Shown here in pieces: positions 11,401 to 23,400 of a DNA stretch of 64,000 nt; position 1 is the first letter of the stretch; the number at the start of each line of letters is the position of its first letter. The stretch is from Cladorhizidae sp. MBARI D1340-BT2. Lineage: Eukaryota > Porifera > Demospongiae > Poecilosclerida > Cladorhizidae. The stretch lies in contig JAQNBH010000017.1 of the NCBI GenBank assembly GCA_028752905.1, positions 33,617,908 through 33,681,907 on the forward strand, in the 5' to 3' direction. A program made the translations under genes and the position numbers. The notes under the pieces are model-generated. The model had not been told where the DNA came from and made no database searches. It saw only the letters and a program-made list of their open reading frames with translations.

Positions 11401-14400
11401 AGGACTACACTACATAGGTGCTGACAGGGATTGCTGAACTGTTGGAGTTGTGCCTGAAATCCACCTACTTCAGGTAGAAAAAAACTACGAGCAGAAAGAG
11501 GGTGCAGCAATGGGCTCTCCAGTATCTGCAGTGATTGCCACCCTTTATAGGGAAGAATTGGCACTCACAACTGCCCCACTGAAGTGGAAGAGATATGTGG
11601 ATGATACCTTTTGCATTGTGAAGAAGGGAAGTGAGCAGGAGTTGTTTGACCATCTGAACAACATCAGGCCATCCATAAAGTTTACCATGGAACTTGAAGT
11701 GGACGGATCGTTGCCCTTTCTGGATTGCCACCTACACAGGAAGGAAGTTGGAAGTCTAACTGCAACCATTTACAGAAAACCCACACACACCAACTGGTAC
11801 CTTGATTATAGATAACATCATCCTATCCATGTCAGAAGAGGAGTGGTGAAGAGCTTGTATGATAGAGCCAGGAGAGTAGTGACTGAGAAGGAGGACCTTT
11901 GGAAGGAAGAACATCATTTGAATAAGGTCTTTATAGAGAATGGTTATCTGCAAGTCTTCATCTGCAGATACGTCTAAACTCAGAAAGGAAGATAAGTACA
12001 CCGATACAGACAATCAGGGGTCTGAAAAGAAGGATCCTATGGTGGTTATTCATTATGTATGAGTGAAGACATCAGGAGGGTCTGCAGGGAGTTCAACATC
12101 AAGGTCGTTTTCAGATTGGGAAGAACTCTGAGGACACAACTGAGCAGAGTGAAAGATGTTTTACCAGCTAATATGCACTCATGCGTTGTGTACCGCATCC
12201 CTTGCAGCTGTGGGAAATACTGCATACGGGAGACCATCAGAAGACTGGAGACCAGAGTGAAAGAACATCAAGATGCCTGTAGAAAGTGTGCTAAAGAGAA
12301 GTCTGCAATTGCTGAACATGCATTGGATAATGGACAACCTATTTTGTGGGAGGAAGCCACCATCTTGGACCAGGCCAGAAGACAGAAGGAACTGCTATTG
12401 AAGGAGGCAGCCTAGCACCAAAGTGTGAGCGGGTTCCATCAAGACTATGGAATTTAATAAGCAAACAAATTTATAAATATAAAAAACAAACAGAAATTAA
12501 ATATATAAATATTAAAATAATAATAAATAAATAAAATAGCAAATAGTTTTATTCTTTTTTGTTGTGTGTGTGTGGTGTGTGTGTGTCCTGGTGGTCATAT
12601 TGTGTTGTACTCTGTGAACTCGAAGGTGGCGCACGAGTGGTCCTACTCGTTGTCATGTGTGAAGAGGCTGAGCATTAACAAGAGAGACAACCGAGGCATC
12701 TTCCTCTACGTCATTCACCAGTACGGCGAGGACTTCCAAATCTTCTTCTCTTCAAGCCACATCTGCAAACAGTAGGCAGTCGGTTGTTGTTGTTGTTGTT
12801 GTTGTTTAGCAGGGTTATATTCTCAAGTACACATCATCTCCATGGTTACATGACTTGTGTGATAGGATATATGAGAACAATCAGTCAATTGTTCATAAAT
12901 CAACTTATAAGTGTGGGTATCTGGTAATGAATAGCCGTTGCCTTTAGCCTTTCAAACTTGCCTTGTTCAAGATGGACTTAAGAACTTATTCAAGTGCTGT
13001 TGGCCTATAGGTAATATTGTGGTCTTTGGCACGACTCCAAAACCTCGCTAGGGCTAGGGCTAGGGCTCTAATTTGAATAATTATGTAGAACACCTTTTCT
13101 AAGACATCAACCTGTCCCATGAGCTGAACATTAGCTGGTAATGTTCACTATGGCTAAGGCTAGTTCATTAGCACTTGCTTATGCATGTCCATCATCTGAT
13201 TGTGGTAGCTTGAAGCCGTCTCTCGCCAAGTGAGGAGAGGTGGAGACTACGCTGACTTTGGCCGGCACTATGCGAGCTTCATTTCCTTCCTGTTTTCCCT
13301 TCACTATACTAGATTCTGTGACCTTGTGAATGAAGGCTTTGCTGAGTATGCCGGTACCGAAGGTCGCCAGCTCCTCTCCGTGGACTCCTCGGATGGCGAC
13401 ACTTTCCAGATCGAGTATGAGTATGAGATGAACGAGAGAAAAGAGAGGGTCGTGCTGGGACGTGGGTCCTTTGGTACGGTCTACTCTGGCTATGAAATTG
13501 TCACCATGAAGAAGATGGCCATCAAGGAGATCGAGATGAATGTAGGAAAAAGTGATTCTGGGTAAGGGATATCAGTATGTATTGCCGTGTGTGACATCAT
13601 TGTGGGTGTCATTGTGGCTGTGATGTTGTTCATACTTATGTGCTTGTTGTTTTGATGTTCATGTATTTGTTTTTTTGTTTTGTTTTTTGAAAGTTTATTT
13701 GTTTTCGTTTGGTATTTAGGTATTTATTTGATGTTTTGTTGTTACACTTTAGTTATTGTTATATTTGTTATATTTGTTGTTAGGTTTGTTTTTGTTGTTG
13801 TTATTGTTATATTTGTTGTTTTGTTGTTTTGTTATAATATACTTGCTTTGTTACCGTTATATTTGTCGTTATATTTGATTTGTCATTATATTTGTTATAT
13901 TTTATGTTATTGTTGTTTTGTTGTTTTGATATGTTTTTGTTTTGTTATTTGTTGTTATTGTGTTATATTTGTTGTTTTGTTGTCATTTTGCTGTTTTGAT
14001 AGTTATATTTGTTGTTTTGTTATTTGTTGTTGTTATATTATATTTGTTGGTTGTTTTTGTTATATTTGTTTTGTTATACTTGTTTTTGTTTTTGTTGTTA
14101 TATTTGTTGTTTTGTTGTACTTGTTTTGTTGCTGTTATTTGTTGCTGGTTTGTTATTTTTGTCCTTGTTTTTTGTTGACATGTATATACATGTTGTTGTT
14201 ATATCTGCTTTAGTATATATACTTTGGGTTGTTGTTTGATTGCCATGTTTGTTATTTGGTATACTTGTGTAAATTATTGATCTTGTGGTCTAATTGTTGT
14301 TGAGGAATACGTGCGTGTGTGTGCGTGTGTGCCTCAGGCAACTGCAGGCTATGCAGGAGGAGATCAGACTGCACCGCAACCTGCGACACCACAACATCGT

Positions 14401-17400
14401 CCAGTATTTTGGGGCTTTTGCGGAGGATGGCTACCTGAAGATCTTCATGGAGTATGTTCCTGGAGGTGTGTGCTCATGAGAGACAGCCTTGACCACCTTC
14501 AGTAGTGTGTTCCTGGAGGTAGTGTGTGCACATGAGAGACAACCTTGACCACCTTCAGTAGTGTGTTCCTGGAGGTAGTGTGTGCACATGAGAGACAGCC
14601 TTGACCACCTTCAGTAGTGTGTTCCTGGAGGTAGTGTGTGCACATGAGAGACAGCCTTGACCACCTTCAGTAGTGTGTTCCTGGAGGTAGTGTGTGCACA
14701 TGAGAGACAGCCTTGACCACCTTCAGTAGTGTGTTCCTGGAGGTAGTGTGTGCACATGTTAGACAGCCTTGACCACCTTCAGTAGTGTGTTCCTGGAGGT
14801 AGTGTGTGCACATGAGAGACAGCCTTGACCACCTTCAGTAGTGTGTTCCTGGAGGTAGTGTGTGCACATGAGACACAGCCTTGACCACCTTCAGTAGTGT
14901 GTTCCTGGAGGTAGTGTGTGCACATGAGAGACAGCCTTGACCACCTTCAGTAGTGTGTTCCTGGAGGTAGTGTGTGCACATGAGAGACAGCCTTGACCAC
15001 CTTCAGTAGTGTGTTCCTGGAGGTAGTGTGTGCACATGAGAGACAGCCTTGACCACCTTCAGTAGTGTGTTCCTGGAGGTAGTGTGTGCACATGAGAGAC
15101 AGCCTTGACCACCTTCAGTAGTGTGTTCCTGGAGGTAGTGTGTGCACATGAGAGACAGCCTTGACCACCTTCAGTAGTGTGTTCCTGGAGGTAGTGTGTG
15201 CACATGAGAGACAGCCTTGACCACCTTCAGTAGTGTGTTCCTGGAGGTAGTGTGTGCACATGAGAGACAGCCTTGACCACCTTCAGTAGTGTGTTCCTGG
15301 AGGTAGTGTGTGCACATGAGAGATAGCCTTGACCACCTTCAGTTCAGTAGTGTGTTCCTGGAGGTAGTGTGTGCACATGAGAGACAGCCTTGACCACCTT
15401 CAGTAGTGTGTTCCTGGAGGTAGTGTGTGCACATGAGAGACAGCCTTGACCACCTTCAGTAGTGTGTTCCTGGAGGTGGTGTGTGCACATGAGAGACAGC
15501 CTTGACCACCTTCAGTAGTGTGTTCCTGGAGGTAGTGTGTGCACATGAGAGACAGCCTTGACCACCTTCAGTAGTGTGTTCCTGGAGGTAGTGTGTGCAC
15601 ATGAGAGACAGCCTTGACCACCTTCAGTAGTGTGTTCCTGGAGGTAGTGTGTGCACATGAGAGACAGCCTTGACCACCTTCAGTAGTGTGTTCCTGGAGG
15701 TAGTGTGTGCACATGAGAGACAGCCTTGACCACCTTCAGTAGTGTGTTCCTGGAGGTAGTGTGTGCACATGAGAGACAGCCTTGACCACCTTCAGTAGTG
15801 TGTTCCTGGAGGTAGTGTGTGCACATGAGAGATAGCCTTGACCACCTTCAGTAGTGTGTTCCTGGAGGTGGTGTGTGCACATGAGAGACAGCCTTGACCA
15901 CCTTCAGTAGTGTGTTCCTGGAGGTGGTGTGTGCACATGAGAGACAGCCTTGACCACCTTCAGTAGTGTGTTCCTGGAGGTAGTGTGTGCACATGAGAGA
16001 CAGCCTTGACCACCTTCAGTAGTGTGTTCCTGGAGGTAGTGTGTGCACATGAGAGACAGCCTTGACCACCTTCAGTAGTGTGTTCCTGGAGGTAGTGTGT
16101 GCACATGAGAGACAGCCTTGACCACCTTCAGTAGTGTGTTCCTGGAGGTAGTGTGTGCACATGAGAGACAGCCTTGACCACCTTCAGTAGTGTGTTCCTG
16201 GAGGTAGTGTGTGCACATGAGAGACAGCCTTGACCATCTTCAGTAGTGTGTTCCTGGAGGTAGTGTGTGCACATGAGAGACAGCCTTGACCACCTTCAGT
16301 AGTGTGTTCCTGGAGGTAGTGTGTGCACATGAGAGACAGCCTTGACCACCTTCAGTAGTGTGTTCCTGGAGGTAGTGTGTGCACATGAGAGACAGCCTTG
16401 ACCACCTTCAGTAGTGTGTTCCTGGAGGTGGTGTGTGCACATGAGAGACAGCCTTGACCACCTTCAGTAGTGTGTTCCTGGAGGTAGTGTGTGCACATGA
16501 GAGACAGCCTTGACCACCTTCAGTAGTGTGTTCCTGGAGGTAGTGTGTGCACATGAGAGACAGCCTTGACCACCTTCAGTAGTGTGTTCCTGGAGGTAGT
16601 GTGTGCACATGAGAGACAACCTTGACCACCTTCAGTAGTGTGTTCCTGGAGGTAGTGTGTGCACATGAGAGACAGCCTTGACCACCTTCAGTAGTGTGTT
16701 CCTGGAGGTAGTGTGTGCACATGAGAGACATCCTTGACCACCTTCAGTAGTGTGTTCCTGGAGGTAGTGTGTGCACATGAGAGACAGCCTTGACCACCTT
16801 CAGTAGTGTGTTCCTGGAGGTAGTGTGTGCACATGAGAGACAGCCTTGACCACCTTCAGTAGTGTGTTCCTGGAGGTAGTGTGTGCACATGAGAGACAGC
16901 CTTGACCACCTTCAGTAGTGTGTTCCTGGAGGTAGTGTGTGCACATGAGAGACAGCCTTGACCACCTTCAGTAGTGTGTTCCTGGAGGTAGTGTGTGCAC
17001 ATGAGAGACAGCCTTGACCACCTTCAGTAGTGTGTTCCTGGAGGTAGTGTGTGCACATGAGAGACAGCCTTGACCACCTTCAGTAGTGTGTTCCTGGAGG
17101 TAGTGTGTGCACATGAGAGACAGCCTTGACCACCTTCAGTAGTGTGTTCCTGGAGGTAGTGTGTGCACATGAGAGACAGCCTTGACCACCTTCAGTAGTG
17201 TGTTCCTGGAGGTAGTGTGTGCACATGAGAGACAGCCTTGACCACCTTCAGTAGTGTGTTCCTGGAGGTAGTGTGTGCACATGAGAGACAGCCTTGACCA
17301 CCTTCAGTAGTGTGTTCCTGGAGGTAGTGTGTGCACATGAGAGACAGCCTTGACCACCTTCAGTAGTGTGTTCCTGGAGGTAGTGTGTGCACATGAGAGA

Positions 17401-20400
17401 CAGCCTTGACCACCTTCAGTAGTGTGTTCCTGGAGGTAGTGTGTGCACATGAGAGACAGCCTTGACCACCTTCAGTAGTATGTTCCTGGAGGTAGTGTGT
17501 GCACATGAGAGACAGCCTTGACCACCTTCAGTAGTGTGTTCCTGGAGGTAGTGTGTGCACATGAGAGACAGCCTTGACCACCTTCAGTAGTGTGTTCCTG
17601 GAGGTGGTGTGTGCACATGAGAGACAGCCTTGACCACCTTCAGTAGTGTGTTCCTGGAGGTAGTGTGTGCACATGAGAGACAGCCTTGACCACCTTCAGT
17701 AGTGTGTTCGTGGAGGTAGTGTGTGCACATGAGAGACAGCCTTGACCACCTTCAGTAGTGTGTTCCTGGAGGTAGTGTGTGCACATGAGAGACAGCCTTG
17801 ACCACCTTCAGTAGTGTGTTCCTGGAGGTAGTGTGTGCACATGAGAGACAGCCTTGACCACCTTCAGTAGTGTGTTCCTGGAGGTAGTGTGTGCACATGA
17901 GAGACAGCCTTGACCACCTTCAGTAGTGTGTTCCTGGAGGTAGTGTGTGCACATGAGAGACAGCCTTGACCACCTTCAGTAGTATGTTCCTGGAGGTAGT
18001 GTGTGCACATGAGAGACAGCCTTGACCACCTTCAGTAGTGTGTTCCTGGAGGTAGTGTGTGCACATGAGAGACAGCCTTGACCACCTTCAGTAGTGTGTT
18101 CCTGGAGGTGGTGTGTGCACATGAGAGACAGCCTTGACCACCTTCAGTAGTGTGTTCCTGGAGGTAGTGTGTGCACATGAGAGACAGCCTTGACCACCTT
18201 CAGTAGTGTGTTCGTGGAGGTAGTGTGTGCACATGAGAGACAGCCTTGACCACCTTCAGTAGTGTGTTCCTGGAGGTAGTGTGTGCACATGAGAGACAGC
18301 CTTGACCACCTTCAGTAGTGTGTTCCTGGAGGTAGTGTGTGCACATGAGAGACAGCCTTGACCACCTTCAGTAGTGTGTTCCTGGAGGTAGTGTGTGCAC
18401 ATGAGAGACAGCCTTGACCACCTTCAGTAGTGTGTTCCTGGAGGTAGTGTGTGCACATGAGAGACAGCCTTGACCACCTTCAGTAGTGTGTTCCTGGAGG
18501 TAGTGTGTGCACATGAGAGACAGCCTTGACCACCTTCAGTAGTGTGTTCCTGGAGGTAGTGTGTGCACATGAGAGACAACCTTGACCACCTTCAGTAGTG
18601 TGTTCCTGGAGGTAGTGTGTGCACATGAGAGACAGCCTTGACCACCTTCAGTAGTGTGTTCCTGGAGGTAGTGTGTGCACATGAGAGACAGCCTTGACCA
18701 CCTTCAGTAGTGTGTTCCTGGAGGTAGTGTGTGCACATGAGAGACAGCCTTGACCACCTTCAGTAGTGTGTTCCTGGAGGTAGTGTGTGCACATGAGAGA
18801 CAGCCTTGACCACCTTCAGTAGTGTGTTCCTGGAGGTAGTGTGTGCACATGAGAGACAGCCTTGACCACCTTCAGTAGTGTGTTCCTGGAGGTAGTGTGT
18901 GCACATGAGAGACAGCCTTGACCACCTTCAGTAGTGTGTTCCCGGAGGTAGTGTGTGCACATGAGAGACAGCCTTGACCACCTTCAGTAGTGTGTTCCTG
19001 GAGGTAGTGTGTGCACATGAGAGACAGCCTTGACCACCTTCAGTAGTGTGTTCCTGGAGGTAGTGTGTGCACATGAGAGACAGCCTTGACCACCTTCAGT
19101 AGTGTGTTCCTGGAGGTAGTGTGTGCACATGAGAGACAGCCTTGACCACCTTCAGTAGTGTGTTCCTGGAGGTAGTGTGTGCACATGAGAGACAGCCTTG
19201 ACCACCTTCAGTAGTGTGTTCCTGGAGGTAGTGTGTGCACATGAGAGACAGCCTTGACCACCTTCAGTAGTGTGTTCCTGGAGGTAGTGTGTGCACATGA
19301 GAGACAGCCTTGACCACCTTCAGTAGTGTGTTCCTGGAGGTAGTGTGTGCACATGAGAGACAGCCTTGACCACCTTCAGTAGTGTGTTCCTGGAGGTAGT
19401 GTGTGCACATGAGAGACAGCCTTGACCACCTTCAGTAGTGTGTTCCTGGAGGTAGTGTGTGCACATGAGCCTTGACCACCTTCAGTAGTGTGTTCCTGGA
19501 GGTAGTGTGTGCACATGAGAGACAGCCTTGACCACCTTCAGTAGTGTGTTCCTGGAGGTAGTGTGTGCACATGAGAGACAGCCTTGACCACCTTCAGTAG
19601 TGTGTTCCTGGAGGTAGTGTGTGCACATGAGCCTTGACCACCTTCAGTAGTGTGTTCCTGGAGGTAGTGTGTGCACATGAGAGACAGCCTTGACCACCTT
19701 CAGTAGTGTGTTCCTGGAGGTAGTGTGTGCACATGAGAGACAGCCTTGACCACCTTCAGTAGTGTGTTCCTGGAGGTAGTGTGTGCACATGAGCCTTGAC
19801 CACCTTCAGTAGTGTGTTCCTGGAGGTAGTGTGTGCACATGAGAGACAGCCTTGACCACCTTCAGTAGTGTGTTCCTGGAGGTAGTGTGTGCACATGAGA
19901 GACAGCCTTGACCACCTTCAGTAGTGTGTTCCTGGAGGTAGTGTGTGCACATGAGAGACAGCCTTGACCACCTTCAGTAGTGTGTTCCTGGAGGTAGTGT
20001 GTGCACATGAGAGACAGCCTTGACCACCTTCAGTAGTGTGTTCCTGGAGGTAGTGTGTGCACATGAGAGACAGCCTTGACCACCTTCAGTAGTGTGTTCC
20101 TGGAGGTAGTGTGTGCACATGAGAGACAGCCTTGACCACCTTCAGTAGTGTGTTCCTGGAGGTAGTGTGTGCACATGAGAGATAGCCTTGACCACCTTCA
20201 GTAGTGTGTTCCTGGAGGTGGTGTGTGCACATGAGAGACAGCCTTGACCACCTTCAGTAGTGTGTTCCTGGAGGTAGTGTGTGCACATGAGAGATAGCCT
20301 TGACCACCTTCAGTAGTGTGTTCCTGGAGGTGGTGTGTGCACATGAGAGACAGCCTTGACCACCTTCAGTAGTGTGTTCCTGGAGGTAGTGTGTGCACAT

Positions 20401-23400
20401 GAGAGACAGCCTTGACCACCTTCAGTAGTGTGTTCCTGGAGGTGGTGTGTGCACATGAGAGACAGCCTTGACCACCTTCAGTAGTGTGTTCCTGGAGGTG
20501 GTGTGTGCACATGAGAGACAGCCTTGACCACCTTCAGTAGTGTGTTCCTGGAGGTAGTGTGTGCTCATGAGAGACAGCCTTGACCACCTTCAGTAGTGTG
20601 TTCCTGGAGGTAGTGTGTGCTCATGAGAGACAGCCTTGACCACCTTCAGTAGTGTGTTCCTGGAGGTAGTGTGTGCACACGAGAGACAGCCTTGACCACC
20701 TTCAGTAGTGTGTTCCTGGAGGTAGTGTGTGCACATGAGAGACAGCCTTGACCACCTTCAGTAGTGTGTTCCTGGAGGTAGTGTGTGCACATGAGAGACA
20801 GCCTTGACCACCTTCAGTAGTGTGTTCCTGGAGGTAGTGTGTGCACATGAGAGACATCCTTGACCACCTTCAGTAGTGTGTTCCTGGAGGTAGTGTGTGC
20901 ACATGAGAGACAGCCTTGACCACCTTCAGTAGTGTGTTCCTGGAGGTAGTGTGTGCACATGAGAGACAGCCTTGACCACCTTCAGTAGTGTGTTCCTGGA
21001 GGTAGTGTGTGCACATGAGAGACAGCCTTGACCACCTTCAGTAGTGTGTTCCTGGATGTAGTGTGTTTACTTGAGAGACACCCTTGATAACCTTCAGTGT
21101 GACCCATGGACGAATAGTTGTTGCCAGACCCCATACTTGTTACAAGTACACAGTATCCATGTGGCCACTTCAAAGGCAACAGTCTCGGTGTTATTCATGC
21201 TCTACTCTGGACACAGGTGTACATCGATCATGGCCAGAGTCAAAGGGGGATTTGTAAACAGTTTGCCCTGGCTTTACATCAGCTTAAAACTAACCAGTTG
21301 CCCTCCTGTTTGGCCAATGCCTCTGTCACCTTGGCTGTAATGTCAGCTTGTATCCTGTGAACTCTTCTTGTTAGCACACAAGAAGCTATTCAGAGCCCAT
21401 CTCGTTGTCGGTATAAACCTGCTTTGCTAGGAATCCTTGTGGTGTCCCATTGTGAAGTGCTGTTCTCGCTGTTGTTGAAAGAATTTATGACCATTAGCTA
21501 CAGTTTCTACAGTTCTCCCTATTTTCCAGGCAAGCATCTTTTATTTGCCGGGAACTTCATCTTGCTGTTTATTTGCCGGGAACTTCTAGTCCTTTTCCCA
21601 GTCTTCTAGTAGTGCAGGTAGCTCCTCCTCCCCGACCTTTCCAATGCACCCAGCGAGTGTACCCTTCATGAAGAATGCCTATAGAGAGCCTGTCTCAAGA
21701 ATTGTTCTCATCTTTGACTGAAAGGAGTTTTTTTCGCCATGAAGGATGTCCAATTATATTTCAGTTTAAGGAGTCAAGTCAAAAGTCTTTCTTTGGTTAG
21801 TTAGTCTGCTTTGAGAGTTGGCTCCTTTGACTTATTCACGAGACTGTAGCTCCTCAGTTCTCTGTCTAAAGAATTACACACAAAGTAATTTTCAGTGTGT
21901 GCGCGTTATTTAGCAGTAGTGTTTAGTAAATGCTTGCAGTTAGCCTCCATTTTCTTGCAGGCTGAGGCGAGAAGTGGGTGCTAATTATTTATAAACAGCC
22001 CGAGTTTACAGTACAGTGCATTATGCTATGATATGTGTTACATTATGTAATGTAATGTTAAGTGTGGCCTCATCCACTCGCACCCTTCTTAGGGAGTCTC
22101 TCCTCTCTGCTCAAATCGAAGTGGGGAGCTCTGACCAAGGAAAAGACAGTTATTCATTACACACGACAAATCATCCATGGAATCAAATACCTCCATCATC
22201 AGCGCATCGTGCACAGGGACATCAAAGGGGACAACGTGTTAGTCAACATGTACACAGGAGAACTAAAGATATCGGACTTTGGGGCATCCAAGAGACTCGT
22301 TGGTCTGTACAATCAGACGAGGACGTTTACAGGTAATGTTCTAATTCTTGTGTGGTGTACATGTATGTGGATATATATAGTGCCATTGTGGTACAGTATG
22401 TGGATATATATAGTGCACATGTGGTATAGTATGTGATATATATAGTACACATGTGGTATAGTATGTGATATATATAGTGCACATGTGGTATAGTATGTGA
22501 TATATATAGTACACATGTGGTATAGTATGTGATATATATAGTACACATGTGGTATAGTATGTGATATATATAGTACACATGTGGTATAGTATGTGTATAT
22601 TGAAGAGAGCAGAAGGACTCCATGTTTTTAGCACAGGCTTGTGGCATCTGCCAGTAAGAAAATGGCCACTTAATACCAAGCAGCTACTTGCACATATGCT
22701 GGGGTAATGGATTTCTTGTATCAGATCACTGAGTGCGTCGATTGGGCCTGCTAGGGGAATAGCTAGTGATAGAGATGGTGCAAGGCAGAGCCTGGAGAGT
22801 GTAAAACATGGATGCCCACTATGAGTCCGTCTAGTCGCTGGCACTGGAAGAAACACTGACTTCTGTGGCATGTCTTGTGTGTGCTTCAGATCAAACACCT
22901 TCCAGTTGTGTTGCTTCGCTCTCCTTGCGGTCATGTGACCCCATGGTTGCTATGAGCACTCCTTATCAGGCCCCAACCTCACTGCCTGAAGCCATAGGCA
23001 TGCTGCCATTAAAGGGCTGTTTACGAGGGCGTAATCAGGGAGTGCACTGTTTAGAATTCATTATGTAGGCTATTTGTTGATTATCCAGTTAATTAGAACT
23101 AAGGGAGGTGGACCACGAGGTGATGGTGGTGTGATGCACTATGTTTAGTGCACATGAAGGTTGTATGCGTGATGGAGGTGTGAAGTGTACATGGTGATGA
23201 TGGTGTGTAAGGTGATGGTGGTGTGTGTGTGTGTGAAGGTGGTGCACATGTGACTGAGTGATGCTGTTCTTGCAGGTACCATGCAATACATGGCCCCGGA
23301 GGTGATCAGGGCTGGGCAGAGAGGCTATGGACCTCCTGTAAGTGTGCACACATTAGAACATGACCTTGTAGTTCAACATCACCGTGGATGTTCTTGCTTC

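Larger units (their letters stand above)
10870..12455 (+). mobile_element. Penelope-like retroelement, decayed, with GIY-YIG end
   Basis: Sense-strand relic inside an ASK intron. Pieces in order: [16 protein letters not shown] (about 10886), [19 protein letters not shown] (about 11108), [19 protein letters not shown] (about 11502), [15 protein letters not shown] (reverse transcriptase catalytic motif, about 11585), [12 protein letters not shown] (about 11708), then [18 protein letters not shown] with EH and a downstream AEHAL motif (12180-12330), the GIY-YIG-type endonuclease region of Penelope-like elements. Stops and frameshifts separate the pieces, so it is not active. An AT-rich A-tract region precedes and follows it (10680-10860, 12450-12540). 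Confidence 0.85.

Noticed and set aside
13047..13066. GCTAGG units resembling a telomere repeat
   Set aside because: Only three units and not a known telomere unit (animals normally TTAGGG).
13680..14239. Hydrophobic, membrane-protein-like open frame
   Set aside because: T/G-rich low-complexity intron; any such tract translates as Phe/Val/Leu/Cys.
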